Positions 16,601 to 26,085 of a stretch of DNA of 64,000 bases are shown piece by piece. The DNA lies in the NCBI RefSeq assembly GCF_000689255.1, contig NZ_HG964447.1, forward strand, positions 1 through 64,000, in the 5' to 3' direction. Position 1 is the first letter of the stretch. Each line of letters begins with the position of its first letter. The position numbers and the translations under genes are program-made. A model generated the notes under the pieces. That model was given only the letters and a program-made list of their open reading frames with translations. It ran no database searches and was not told the origin of the DNA. This DNA comes from Mycobacterium triplex. Its GTDB lineage: Bacteria; Actinomycetota; Actinomycetes; Mycobacteriales; Mycobacteriaceae.

Positions 16601-17263
16601 ATGAATCCTGCTGTGCGCGTGAAGATTTGCGGCATCGGCACCACTGACGACCTGGCGGCCGCGGTCACCGCCGGCGCCGACGCAATAGGACTGATCGTTG
16701 GCACCACACACCTCAGCGAAGATGAACTCGACATCGAACAAGCCCAACACCTCGCCGCGGCCACCCCGGTGTTCGTTTCCACGGTGCTGGTCACCCACCT
16801 CACGGAGGCCTCCCGCATCTGCGAAGTGGCAGACCTCCTCGGCGTCGACACCATCCAAGTCCACGGCGAGCTGACCGCCACTGCCGCGCGCGAACTCTGG
16901 CGCCACCGCGCACACCGCCGCATTATTCGCACCGTGCACATCACCGGCTCGCAGAGCATCGACGAAGCCGACGAAGCAGCCACCGCCGCCCACGCGCTCC
17001 TGCTCGATAGCCGCACCGAAACCCGTTTGGGCGGCACCGGCCTCACGCACGACTGGACCACCAGCCGTCGCATCGTCGAACGCCTCCACCCGCTGCCGGT
17101 CATCCTCGCCGGCGGCCTGGCCGCAGACAACGTCGGCCAAGCCATCGACACCGTCCACCCATTCGGCGTCGACGCCAACAGCCGCCTCAAATCCGCGACC
17201 GGCCGCAAAGACCCCGCCGCCTGCACAGCCTTCGTCGCAGCCGCCACCACCCGCGTCAGGTAA
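16601..17263 (+). CDS. Phosphoribosylanthranilate isomerase-like (TrpF) protein
   Basis: The 220-residue TIM-barrel protein has the TrpF motifs KICGI (residues 8-12), VDTIQVHGE, GGTGLTHDW and PVILAGGLAADNV, ending in GVDANS. TrpF carries out an Amadori rearrangement in tryptophan synthesis. Mycobacterial chromosomes are known to use PriA for this step, so a plasmid TrpF-type gene is unusual. The usual DVSSGVE segment reads GVDANSRLK here, so substrate or activity may have changed. Confidence 0.75.
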   Translation: MNPAVRVKICGIGTTDDLAAAVTAGADAIGLIVGTTHLSEDELDIEQAQHLAAATPVFVSTVLVTHLTEASRICEVADLLGVDTIQVHGELTATAARELWRHRAHRRIIRTVHITGSQSIDEADEAATAAHALLLDSRTETRLGGTGLTHDWTTSRRIVERLHPLPVILAGGLAADNVGQAIDTVHPFGVDANSRLKSATGRKDPAACTAFVAAATTRVR

Positions 17264-17312
17264 AAAGCCGCAACGTCGCTCTACGGCGCTATCGTCGCCC
17301 CATGAGGCCAGC

Positions 17313-19193
17313 ATGAGCACCCAGGCCGACACCACAAGACCAGGCGCAATCGACCTCGCGCCTGGCGTCCAGCTGCCACCTGAAATCGTGACCGCCGGTG
17401 TCGCGGTACTAGCCAACCGCGGCGGCGGAAAATCCGCCGTCACACACCGACTCGTCGAACTCATGCACACCGCCGGCCTGCCAGTGGTCGTACTCGACGT
17501 CAAAGGCGACTGGTGGGGCATCCGCTCCAGCGCCGACGGCAAGGGCCCAGGCCTGCCCTTCGTCATCTTCGGCGGAGACCACCACGACGTACCCCTGGAA
17601 CCAACCGCCGGCCAGTTACTCGCAGACCTCATCGTCGACGACCGGATCCCCGCCGTGCTGGACCTATCACACATGAGCAAGGCACAAGCACGCACATTTG
17701 CCACCGCATTCGCCGAACGGCTCTACCACCGCAACCGCGACCCCCTCCACGTGGTGATCGAAGAAGCCGACGTCCTCATCCCCCAGCGCGTATCAGCCGA
17801 CACCGCGCGACTTTTGGGTGCAATGGAAGACCTCGCCAAACGCGGCCGCCACCGCGGCCTGGGCCTCACAGTGGTCAGTCAGCGCGCACAAGAAACCGCA
17901 AAATCCGTACTGGAACTGATGGAGACGGTGATCCTGCTCCGCATGACCGGACCCCGCTCGATCAAAGCCGTCCAAGACTGGATCAACGTCAACGCCGACC
18001 ACGACGACACCACCGCCCGCCAAGTCATAGCATCCCTGCCATCACTGGCCGTAGGCGAAGGATGGGTGTGGAGCCCCGGGTTCCTCCGAATCCTCAAGCG
18101 CACAACGTTTCCGATGTTCAGCACCTTCGATTCGCACGCCACACCCAAGCCAGGACAAACACGGGTGGTCCCGAAGAAACGCGCCGACATCGACCTCGAC
18201 AAACTCGGCGCAGAGATCGCCGCAACACGAGAACGCGCCCACCACAACGACCCACACACTCTTCACGCCGAAATACAGTCCCTGCGCAGCCAACTCGCCG
18301 CCGCCAGCGCACGCGCAGACCAGGCGACCCAGCAGGCGTCCGCCGCCGCGCAGCTCCTCGAGCAGCGCGAGAGTGAAATCGCCACACTGCGCGCACAACT
18401 GACCGACCTTCAGACACGACGTCACGAAGACCCCCACGTCGTCAAGTCACTGCGATCAGCGGCCGAACTGATCAACTCGGCACTGCACACCCTCACCACC
18501 GCGCCGGCACCGCCTACCGCACCAGCGCACGAGACCACATCCTCGACACGGCCTGCCGAGCCCAAGCACCCGAGCCAACCACGCCCCACCAACGCTGCCA
18601 CCGCACAGCACAACGGCGACCCATGCTCCCCCACCACCCTCGGCCAACCGGCCGAACCAAACAGTGACGCGCCGTTGCGGTTTCGCTCCGGAGCGCACCG
18701 CATGATCACCGCGCTGGCTCGAATGGCCCCGCTGCGACTCACCAAATCCCAGTGGGCCACGGTCGCGCGAATGAAGCACACCGGCGGCACCTGGTCGACC
18801 TACCTCGGACAACTGCGCCGCGCAGGACTCATCGATGAAAACGCCACCGGGTTCACCTTGACCGAGGCCGGCTGGCAATACGTCGGCCACCGGCCCAAAC
18901 CCATGACCGCCCAAGAGCTCCAGCAGCACTACCTCGGCATCCTGCGCGCCGGAGCGGCGCGAATGCTCCAAGCAGCCATCGACGCCTACCCGAACGGGTT
19001 GACCAGAGATCAGATCGCCCAGGCAGCCGATGTGAGCGTCAGTGGCGGCACCTTTTCGACCTACCTCGGCCAGCTGCGCCGCAACGGCCTCGTCGAACAA
19101 CGCGGTGACCTCGTCGTTGCCACCGACGTCCTCATGCGCGCAGCATCAGGCGCAAGCGACTCACTGCCACACAGGGATTCAGAACAGCGCTGA
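17313..19193 (+). CDS. HerA/VirB4-like ATPase with C-terminal winged-helix repeats
   Basis: The 626-residue protein has Walker A ANRGGGKSAVT near residue 31-40, a VVIEEADVL Walker B and a GLGLTVVSQR segment as in HerA-type P-loop ATPases. A coiled coil rich in Gln/Ala lies at about 295-370. Two repeated winged-helix segments end the protein (GGTWSTYLGQLRRAGLI and GGTFSTYLGQLRRNGLV). It probably acts on DNA as a ring translocase. It is a lone gene, so its partner is unclear. Confidence 0.75.
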   Translation: MSTQADTTRPGAIDLAPGVQLPPEIVTAGVAVLANRGGGKSAVTHRLVELMHTAGLPVVVLDVKGDWWGIRSSADGKGPGLPFVIFGGDHHDVPLEPTAGQLLADLIVDDRIPAVLDLSHMSKAQARTFATAFAERLYHRNRDPLHVVIEEADVLIPQRVSADTARLLGAMEDLAKRGRHRGLGLTVVSQRAQETAKSVLELMETVILLRMTGPRSIKAVQDWINVNADHDDTTARQVIASLPSLAVGEGWVWSPGFLRILKRTTFPMFSTFDSHATPKPGQTRVVPKKRADIDLDKLGAEIAATRERAHHNDPHTLHAEIQSLRSQLAAASARADQATQQASAAAQLLEQRESEIATLRAQLTDLQTRRHEDPHVVKSLRSAAELINSALHTLTTAPAPPTAPAHETTSSTRPAEPKHPSQPRPTNAATAQHNGDPCSPTTLGQPAEPNSDAPLRFRSGAHRMITALARMAPLRLTKSQWATVARMKHTGGTWSTYLGQLRRAGLIDENATGFTLTEAGWQYVGHRPKPMTAQELQQHYLGILRAGAARMLQAAIDAYPNGLTRDQIAQAADVSVSGGTFSTYLGQLRRNGLVEQRGDLVVATDVLMRAASGASDSLPHRDSEQR

Positions 19194-19219
19194 AAGTCAC
19201 GGGTGTCAGCCTGTTGCTT

Positions 19220-19492
19220 TTAGGCTGTTCGGCGCAGCCGAAGAACGTCGCGCACCACGCAGCCGACGCGCTCGGCGGCCTCCGCGGCCGATAGCGTCGG
19301 ATTGAGCAGAATCTGCAGCTCGTCGGCAGTGAACCTGGGTTCGGCATCCCAGGGTGCCTCATCCCACCCGGTTTCGCTGAAGCCGGAAAACAATTCGTCG
19401 CGCACAGCAATCCTCACGAAAGTTGATGCTGAAGGGGAGCTTTCGAGCGCCATTACAAGATAGCCATCGCCGAGCGCTCCGCGGGGCGTCAT
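19220..19492 (-). CDS. Small hypothetical protein
   Basis: The 90-residue protein has a C-terminal helical region that may form an HTH (LSAAEAAERVGCVVRDVLRLR). Alternative ATG at 19453. It is the last gene in a minus-strand set of three unknown genes. Confidence 0.5.
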   Translation of the reverse strand: MTPRGALGDGYLVMALESSPSASTFVRIAVRDELFSGFSETGWDEAPWDAEPRFTADELQILLNPTLSAAEAAERVGCVVRDVLRLRRTA

Positions 19493-19542
19493 CGCCGCCT
19501 CGGAAGAACCGCTCGCGTCGATCGTACCGGCGCCACCTCCCG

Positions 19543-20064
19543 TCAGTCATTTCGAGATGTCGGCTCAACGAACCTCCACCCGATCACGAATTCGGCCCAG
19601 CCACGCGCATGTGGCCGGGGCCGGCCGAGCTCCACCCAGGCTCTATGTGGTTCGTCGAAGACCCAGCGAAACACCAGGCCGGTGTCGCCCTCGCCCAGGA
19701 ACGGCGCCGCGGCGACGTAGCGGTGACCCGCCGCTGCAAAAGCAGCCGCGAAGGCCGACCACTCACTGTCGTTCTCCCACCACAGCGGAGTGAGCGCGCC
19801 GGACTCCTCCAGCTCAGCAAGTGCCGCAACCTCGCCATGGGTGTCCACCGCGTGAACGAAACGGGCCCACCTCGGGTGGGGCCGCCGCGGCTTGCCGAGC
19901 CTTTCCCACAGCGCATGCGCGTTGTCCCAATGCCACGGCTTCTCCCAGAATTCCCACGGATCATCCGGCCAGCCGTCGGACTTCGTGGCAGCCAGAACGC
20001 ACGCGAACTCGAACACCGCGCGGCTGAAATCGATCCACCGCCCACCTCTTTCATGCTCACCCAT
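19543..20064 (-). CDS. Hypothetical Trp-rich protein
   Basis: The 173-residue soluble protein is rich in Trp (DPWEFWEKPWHWDNAHALW). The only repeat-like feature is alternating WARF/WAEF. No family is recognised. It lies 27 bp after the small gene at 20091-20282. Confidence 0.55.
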   Translation of the reverse strand: MGEHERGGRWIDFSRAVFEFACVLAATKSDGWPDDPWEFWEKPWHWDNAHALWERLGKPRRPHPRWARFVHAVDTHGEVAALAELEESGALTPLWWENDSEWSAFAAAFAAAGHRYVAAAPFLGEGDTGLVFRWVFDEPHRAWVELGRPRPHARGWAEFVIGWRFVEPTSRND

Positions 20065-20090
20065 CGTGGCGTCCGCCGCGTATAGCAGTG

Positions 20091-20282
20091 TCAGTCACTC
20101 CCGAGCGTGGTAATCACGCCCCCTTCTTGGGAGGCATAGTGCTCGGCGAGAGCGTGCTCGGCATCAGTGAACGCGCGGATCGCCTCGGGCCGGCCAGGAA
20201 CTCGAACCAACATCGTCAGATCTTGGATTCGCGCGGGAGGCAGTTTCGGCGCCTGCCGACTACTGTGCAAAGGCTCAGACAC
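20091..20282 (-). CDS. Small hypothetical protein
   Basis: A 63-residue frame begins at a GTG at 20282 and has mycobacterial-like coding sequence (MLVRVPGRPEAIRAFTDAEH). The longer frame to 20576 overlaps the signal peptide of the HNH gene antisense and is unlikely. Start is weakly supported. Confidence 0.45.
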   Translation of the reverse strand: MSEPLHSSRQAPKLPPARIQDLTMLVRVPGRPEAIRAFTDAEHALAEHYASQEGGVITTLGSD

Positions 20283-20406
20283 CAGCCCATTATCGACGAC
20301 CGAACCGACATCACCGACGCAACAGCTCGACGCCCCAAGGGGCAACCGCGCTGTGCCGACGGACGAATTGATCGCCCTGTCATGAGACGGCGTTACGGTC
20401 GGCAAC

Positions 20407-21096
20407 GTGCACGCCACCGAGACCACAACCCGAAGGCACCGCGCCAGCCGGTGGGCCGTGGCTGCGGCCGCGGCGATCACTGTCGGCTGCGCCCACCTCG
20501 GTGTCAGCCAAGCCGGCCCAGCGGCGCCGCCGCGGGCGACTGGCTCCGTGGCCGGCCTACTCGCACAGGTACGCATCGTCGACCAGATAAACCCCGCACC
20601 CGGGTATGACCGCGGATGCGGAAAAGGACACGGCTGCGTGTTCGGCCCCGCCTGGAACGATCCCCTCGATCACACCGGCTGCGACACCCGCAACCGCCTG
20701 CTGCACACCGCGTTACACGACATCGAATACAAGCCGGGAACGCGGAACTGCAAGGTCATCGCGGGCCGGCTAGAGCCCGATCCCTACACCGGGCAAATCG
20801 TCGACCTCAAACACGTGGCGGTCGATCACATCGTGCCGCTGCGGGCTTCCTGGAATGCAGGTGCGGCCCAATGGGATTTGCAGCAGCGCCGGATCTTCGC
20901 CAACGACATGACCGAACTCGTCGCGGTATCCAGCTCAGCCAACAGCAGCAAAGGCGACTCCACCCTGTCCGAATGGCTACCCGCGATCGACAAATGCCCC
21001 TACGTCATCCGCTATCTCACCGTCACCGTCAAGTACCAGCTGCCGATCACCGTCAAAGACCGCGCGGCCGCGGCTGCGGCCTGCCAGAGCGACTGA
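20407..21096 (+). CDS. Secreted HNH-type nuclease (DUF1524-like)
   Basis: The 229-residue protein has a signal peptide (basic start, AVAAAAAITVGCAHLGVSQA). The catalytic region has VDHIVPLRASWNAGAAQW, RRIFANDMTELVAV and NSSKGD, which match HNH nucleases of the DUF1524/GmrSD C-terminal type. Export suggests extracellular DNA degradation or competition. A VGC sequence in the leader might be a lipobox. Confidence 0.75.
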   Translation: MHATETTTRRHRASRWAVAAAAAITVGCAHLGVSQAGPAAPPRATGSVAGLLAQVRIVDQINPAPGYDRGCGKGHGCVFGPAWNDPLDHTGCDTRNRLLHTALHDIEYKPGTRNCKVIAGRLEPDPYTGQIVDLKHVAVDHIVPLRASWNAGAAQWDLQQRRIFANDMTELVAVSSSANSSKGDSTLSEWLPAIDKCPYVIRYLTVTVKYQLPITVKDRAAAAAACQSD

Positions 21097-21257
21097 GCGC
21101 GCGATCTCTTCGCCGTCCGTGCCACACAATGTCGATAGGTGCCGCCCGGCCGGGGCGGATGGTGTCGCAGAATATTTGGCATGCGGCTCGCCCACATCAA
21201 GTGCCTGATCGTCAGCGCCGCGGAAAGCAGGCGCATCGACTCAGTCCCCGAGCTGCC

Positions 21258-22313
21258 ATGAGCCGGCGGCGCGGCGCGCCCTGGGCGGCGACGAGCGTTC
21301 CGATCATCCGCCGGCAGTGGTGCAGCGCGCTCGAGGCCACAGCGGAGATCTCATTCGACCAGTACAAGGTCCCACCACCGCCGGATGCCTCAGCGCACGA
21401 CATCGCCACGGCGAAAAGGATCCAACGTCTGATCGCGAGATTCGCCGACACCGCCCCCATCATCAGAGCCGAAGCCCAGGCCCTGCGCACCGCGGAGCTC
21501 TACTGGGTCGCCCGCGACATGGTCGACGTCGTTTTGGATGCTGCCCAATCCCTACCGGAATGGACACCGGCAGCCGCGTTACCGGCTCCCACCGGCATGC
21601 TGTGCTGGGCGAAATCCGCGGGCACCGTCCCTTCGGGAACACTCAAACCCGACGCGGTGGAGGCCGGGCTGAACAACCCGGCCTACATCGCCCAAGGCCT
21701 CACCCCAGACGTCGCCACCATCATCGACATCTCCTGGGACGGCGTGTGGTGGTGGAGCAGACCAGATGGCCTGCTCCAATTGGTGCCGTTCTCACGCGAG
21801 GACCAAAACCCTGAGGTGTTACGGCTCGCCGACACCACCTCCCCGGTCTGGGCAGCGCAAACCATCATGGCCAAACCCGACGTCCCGCGTACTGAGGAAG
21901 CCAACAACACCGAAAGCGCGCACCCCTTCGTCAGCGTCGTAGGAGCGGCCTGGTTACTCATGGCCCAAGCCAACGTCGCCGAAACCCGCACCATCGGATC
22001 TCCTCGACCCCCGGAGCCCCAACCGGCTGACATCGAAGATGATCACCAGCCCCCAGAGCGACCGCCGCGAGAACCCTCAACCGTGACGATCGTCGACCTG
22101 CGTGCCCGAGCAGCCACCTATGAACCCGGCGCCGAGCCCGGCCGCACCTACAACCACCGCTTCCCCGTCGCGGGCCACTGGCGCCAGCAGGCCTGGGGCC
22201 CCAACCACAGCTGGCGCAAACCCAAGTACATCGGCGACTACATCAAGGGCCCCAAAGGTGCTCCGCTGATCGCCCCGAAAACCCGGGTGCACGTACTACG
22301 CAAAGGCCGCTGA
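21258..22313 (+). CDS. Hypothetical phage/plasmid-type protein
   Basis: The 351-residue protein has no membrane helix. The C-terminal segment GHWRQQAWGPNHSWRKPK followed by YIGDYIKGP is a motif I know from many uncharacterised actinobacterial phage and plasmid proteins. The frame is open to 20616, but that part overlaps the HNH gene. It is followed within 4 bp by the MerR/Xis-like gene. Confidence 0.6.
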   Translation: MSRRRGAPWAATSVPIIRRQWCSALEATAEISFDQYKVPPPPDASAHDIATAKRIQRLIARFADTAPIIRAEAQALRTAELYWVARDMVDVVLDAAQSLPEWTPAAALPAPTGMLCWAKSAGTVPSGTLKPDAVEAGLNNPAYIAQGLTPDVATIIDISWDGVWWWSRPDGLLQLVPFSREDQNPEVLRLADTTSPVWAAQTIMAKPDVPRTEEANNTESAHPFVSVVGAAWLLMAQANVAETRTIGSPRPPEPQPADIEDDHQPPERPPREPSTVTIVDLRARAATYEPGAEPGRTYNHRFPVAGHWRQQAWGPNHSWRKPKYIGDYIKGPKGAPLIAPKTRVHVLRKGR

Positions 22314-22316
22314 CCA

Positions 22317-22778
22317 GTGACCAATCCTCAAGAGCCGCAAGGCCTCAAGCTCTCCGAGGCCGCGAAACTCTGCGGTATCAGCGCTGACACGCTGCAGTTG
22401 CTGATCGCTGATGAGCTGCTGCCGCAAGCGCTGAGATCTGCCCGCGGACACGCCTACCTGCCCGCGGCCAATGTGCCCACCTGGCAGCACTGCCGACAGC
22501 TCGTGCTGCGGCAGCGCGACCGACACCTGCAACGCGCGGCGGATTTGATCGCGCGCGTCGAGGTCGAGCTCGAGGCGATCCGCAACGACATCACCGAGGC
22601 CCGCGACCACCCGGCTGAGCCCCTTGGCGTCGATCTCCTCGGCGCCACGAGCTATGCGACCTACGGGAACACCACCACTACGCTGGCGGCCACACTGCAG
22701 CAACTCGACCTGGTGCGCATGCAGATCGTCCGTTATCACTCTGCGTTGCAGGCGATTACCGACAAGGACCGCGGCTAA
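22317..22778 (+). CDS. MerR/excisionase-like DNA-binding protein
   Basis: The 153-residue protein starts at GTG 22317. Residues 11-50 fit a MerR-type winged helix (LSEAAKLCGISADTLQLLI, then HAYLPAANV). The rest is helical and may be a coiled coil for dimerisation. Confidence 0.6.
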   Translation: MTNPQEPQGLKLSEAAKLCGISADTLQLLIADELLPQALRSARGHAYLPAANVPTWQHCRQLVLRQRDRHLQRAADLIARVEVELEAIRNDITEARDHPAEPLGVDLLGATSYATYGNTTTTLAATLQQLDLVRMQIVRYHSALQAITDKDRG

Positions 22779-22885
22779 AAGCGCTCGCGGGGGTTCATTT
22801 GAGCCGCGGCCCACGGTTGGAGACCCCCGTGCTTGTCGCCGGCGTTGTTGACCCTGCCCGCTCGTATGGGTGTTTACGCTGGGTT

Positions 22886-23836
22886 GTGGCATTTACCGTC
22901 GTCGACCTCGCCGGGGCGGGATGGGTGCGTGGTGAACGCGAACCTGGTGGTGATGAAAGCAAGCGGTGGTTCATTCCCCCCGAACGCAGCCCGTACGCGG
23001 GCCGAGAGTGGTTGTTCAAGCCGCGCCGAACCAAGGAGTTGTTGCTCTCCACACAGCGCCAACAGCGTGGAGACACGCCCGACGTGCTGGTCCGAGGGGA
23101 CGACTGGGCGGAGAAGATCTCATTCGAACTGGCCCACCTCATGACGGTGCCGGCCGCGACAACGGAATTGGCCCTGTCGGTGCAGCTCAGCGATCACCGA
23201 CCGGTCCGGGGCTCGATCAGCCGCGATGTGCGGCCGAGTGGGTGGGTGCTCAGCGCAGGAGCGAGTCGGCTTGAGGAATTCGACGACGCCTTCGACGCCG
23301 ACACTGGCCACGGACACACCATGGACGCGATCGCGCAGGCGCTCGCCGGGCTGAGCGGGCCACCGGAAACCCCGTACGAGGCGTGGCCGGCGTTCGACGT
23401 ATTCGTCGGCTACCTCGTGTTGGACGCCTGGATCGTCAATACCGACCGTCACGCCTACAACTGGGCGCTGGTCCAGGCGCCGAGCGGCGTCATGCGCCTG
23501 GCCCACAGCTTCGATCACGGCAGTGCCCTGGGCAGCGGGTACGGCGAAGCCCTGCACGCGCGGGCGCTCGAGGAGGGCATCGAAACATGGTCCCGACGCG
23601 GGAAAGCCTCTCGGTTTCCTGACTCAGGCCCGCTGACACTGGTCGAGCTGGGGTTGCATGCGCTTCAGGCGGCAAGCCCACCGGCGCGCGCCCACTGGAT
23701 GCGGCAAATATCGCAGGTCAGCGACCATGCATGCGAAGATATCGTGCAATCAATACCCGACATGTCAGAGGTAACCCGTAGGTTTGTTACCGAAGTTCTC
23801 GCAGTGAATCGGAGGCGGCTGATCGATGGCGCATAG
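22886..23836 (+). CDS. HipA-like kinase domain protein
   Basis: The protein of about 316 residues (345 if the TTG at 22799 is used) has the HipA-type kinase pattern: an early KRWFIPPER and REWLFKPRR nucleotide loop region, WAEKISFELA, and the catalytic VNTDRHAYNWAL with the later AHSFDHGSALG. HipA-type kinases phosphorylate a cell target and act as toxins in TA systems. It overlaps the HIRAN gene by 11 bp, so the two form one unit. Confidence 0.7.
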   Translation: MAFTVVDLAGAGWVRGEREPGGDESKRWFIPPERSPYAGREWLFKPRRTKELLLSTQRQQRGDTPDVLVRGDDWAEKISFELAHLMTVPAATTELALSVQLSDHRPVRGSISRDVRPSGWVLSAGASRLEEFDDAFDADTGHGHTMDAIAQALAGLSGPPETPYEAWPAFDVFVGYLVLDAWIVNTDRHAYNWALVQAPSGVMRLAHSFDHGSALGSGYGEALHARALEEGIETWSRRGKASRFPDSGPLTLVELGLHALQAASPPARAHWMRQISQVSDHACEDIVQSIPDMSEVTRRFVTEVLAVNRRRLIDGA

Positions 23837-24593
23837 CGGTCTTCTGATTCGCACCAACGGGATCCGGACTCCCGCAACGGTGGCGCGGCTCATCGTGACC
23901 CGACGCGACCCTGACGGCACGTATCGGGCAATAGGCTTCCTCGACAAACTCGTCGACGGAACCTTCGAGTTCGCGTATTTGCAGGCGGCAGTGCGGCATC
24001 CGTCGTTTGTGCCGCTGATCGGCTTCAGCGACGTCGGCCGCCGCTATCGTCGCGCCCACCTGTTTTCCGCGTTCGCCGAGCGCGTCATCGGCGCCAAGCG
24101 AGCCGACAGGCCACAGTACTTGGCGAGCCTGAACCTGGCTGAAGACGCTGATTCGTGGGAGATTCTCACCGCCTCGGGCGGATATCGAGAGGGCGACACG
24201 ATCGAACTCATTGCGCTACCACAGATTGACCAGGCCAGGGGGCGCACCGAGGCGCGGTTCTTGGCGCACGGCATCCGTTACTGCACTGATGAGGCCAGCC
24301 GCGCAATTTCGGCGCTGACACGCGACACCGTGCTGGGACTACAGCGTGTACCCGACAACCCGGTGAACCCATCGGCCATCAGGATCACTCACCGCGACCT
24401 GCACTTGGGGTACGTGCCCGACCCCCTGATCGACTACGTCAGCGCAGTGATCTCCGGCGGCCAAGCGCGTCTAAGCGTCGTGCAGGCAAACCCTCCGGAG
24501 ACCAACCCGCATTTGCGGCTCCTGCTGCGCCTGGATGGAGTACTCCGCGGGCCTTCGCCGTTCGATGGCCCACAATGGCGCACAGCGGCCTAA
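23826..24593 (+). CDS. HIRAN-domain protein
   Basis: The 255-residue protein has a C-terminal HIRAN-like domain (LAHGIRY, LGLQRVPDNPVNPSAIRI, LGYVPDPLIDYV); the first 90 residues are a separate unknown domain. HIRAN domains bind DNA ends or damaged DNA. Overlap with the HipA-like gene makes it a candidate partner or antitoxin. Confidence 0.65.
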   Translation: MAHSGLLIRTNGIRTPATVARLIVTRRDPDGTYRAIGFLDKLVDGTFEFAYLQAAVRHPSFVPLIGFSDVGRRYRRAHLFSAFAERVIGAKRADRPQYLASLNLAEDADSWEILTASGGYREGDTIELIALPQIDQARGRTEARFLAHGIRYCTDEASRAISALTRDTVLGLQRVPDNPVNPSAIRITHRDLHLGYVPDPLIDYVSAVISGGQARLSVVQANPPETNPHLRLLLRLDGVLRGPSPFDGPQWRTAA

Positions 24594-24656
24594 CAGGCGA
24601 TACGTTCGGGTAGACGCGGCGCGCTCGGGTCACACCTACCAACGCAGAAGAGAAGC

Positions 24657-24731
24657 ATGATCACGCTTCTGGCTAGGCACAACGGACAGTTGTGCAGGGT
24701 CGAGCCTACGGCCGGCCAGCTGATTCGATAA
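24657..24731 (+). pseudogene. Truncated duplicate of the DUF3846-like gene start
   Basis: A 24-residue frame, MITLLARHNGQLCRVEPT..., matches the first residues of the gene at 26383 (MITLLASHNEELYKIEP) in DNA and protein and then stops with TAA. The two copies lie on either side of a pair of minus-strand genes. Confidence 0.55.
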
Positions 24732-24739
24732 CGGCGATG

Positions 24740-25297
24740 TCATTGCCCGCCGACGTCGCCAAAGTGCTTCACAGGGGGCGGCCCAACGGGCACACGGGCG
24801 TGTAGGTTGCGCGCTTTGTCCCGTTCGTCGGGCCCCTCGGGGCGCGGCTCGTAGAGCAGCACCCAGCTGCTGAACCGGATCGCGAAGTTAAGTTGCTTGT
24901 CGAAAAAAGGGCTGCTGTAGACATACCGCTTCGCCTGCGAGAACGTGAAGAACACCTGGCCGCTCTCGTCATCAACTTGCGCGTCAATCCCAATGCTGTC
25001 GACTGCGGCGGTGAAGGGTTCGGCGTCGCTGGCCGCCAGGGACGTCAAGACTGCCGTCGAGGAGTGCTCTACGCGCTTTTGGCGCTGGTCTGTCGAGTCA
25101 AATCCGTGCAGTATGAGTGGGCTGGGAGAACGAAAAGTCTCGCGCACAATCTGGCCGGCCGCGATGGAAATCGTAAGGCTCTCAAGATCTTCCCTCGTCA
25201 CGAGATACTGGACGTACGCGAGAGTGTTATACGGGTAGGGGCCGGCGACTGGTATGCGCAGGACCTGCGATTCTGGCGGGATAAGCGGTGCAGTCAT
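24740..25297 (-). CDS. Hypothetical protein (two-gene unit, second)
   Basis: The 185-residue soluble protein overlaps the upstream gene by ATGA at 25297. No motif is recognised. GC is a little lower than its surroundings. Confidence 0.6.
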   Translation of the reverse strand: MTAPLIPPESQVLRIPVAGPYPYNTLAYVQYLVTREDLESLTISIAAGQIVRETFRSPSPLILHGFDSTDQRQKRVEHSSTAVLTSLAASDAEPFTAAVDSIGIDAQVDDESGQVFFTFSQAKRYVYSSPFFDKQLNFAIRFSSWVLLYEPRPEGPDERDKARNLHARVPVGPPPVKHFGDVGGQ

Positions 25298-26085
25298 CCC
25301 AGCTTCTTCTTCAAAGAAGCGGTGAAGTCGATGTCGGAGCGCGTCGGCTGGGCGACGGTGAGGGTCACGAGGTCGCCATGTGGTGCATCGAATAGGACAC
25401 CGTCGCCGAGGCTGCCATCTTGTGCCACGGTGACTTTCAGTTCGAGCCCCTTGGGAGGTTCGACGATTCGATATACAGCCCGGGTGGTTTCTTCATCGAT
25501 GCTCACAGAAACAATCTCCCCAGGCGTAATCGGTGTGAGCACCTCAGTGAATTCACCGAATTGCCCGGGGCCACTATTTTTTTCGGTAATCTCCCGCCTA
25601 TTGGCCACCACGGTGAAGATTCCCGAAACGCCAGCGGGATCCGGTGTAGGCGGCCGGAACCACTGTGTCGGCCACGAGATGGTGCCTGAGATCTCCGCGA
25701 CCACTTTGCGTGTGGTCAGCACGATCTGGTAGCTGAAACGGGAAAGCGCCGACCACTCACCGATGAGGACGAGGTCAGTATGGAGCACAAGCTCGCCGGC
25801 GTCGTCCACGTCGACGGTCGCGGCGTCGGTGGCGAAGGTGTATTCCGATTCCCCATTGGCGACGCTCGCCAATCCGACGAACACCGCGGGCGTGCCTTCT
25901 ATGTCGTCGACCCGCTCGCGCAGATGAAGAACGCACTTGTCCGCATGGCGGTTATCGTCGTTGATCTTCCAGTTCGGACAAGCTATCCCTGAGATGACGA
26001 CGAGGTGGCGCCCGAGTACCCCAAGATCAGCGTCAATACGGCGATGACTTGTGACATCTCCGTCACGGAGCCGATCAAGATCCAT
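25294..26085 (-). CDS. Hypothetical protein (two-gene unit, first)
   Basis: The 263-residue protein is predicted mostly beta and polar. It has no membrane helix, signal peptide or recognised family. It is coupled to the gene downstream and divergent from the DUF3846-like gene. Confidence 0.6.
   Translation of the reverse strand: MDLDRLRDGDVTSHRRIDADLGVLGRHLVVISGIACPNWKINDDNRHADKCVLHLRERVDDIEGTPAVFVGLASVANGESEYTFATDAATVDVDDAGELVLHTDLVLIGEWSALSRFSYQIVLTTRKVVAEISGTISWPTQWFRPPTPDPAGVSGIFTVVANRREITEKNSGPGQFGEFTEVLTPITPGEIVSVSIDEETTRAVYRIVEPPKGLELKVTVAQDGSLGDGVLFDAPHGDLVTLTVAQPTRSDIDFTASLKKKLG

Noticed and set aside
20616..22313. A 565-codon frame starting inside the HNH gene
   Set aside because: The first 214 codons overlap the HNH gene in another frame with no conserved pattern; the start was moved to 21258.
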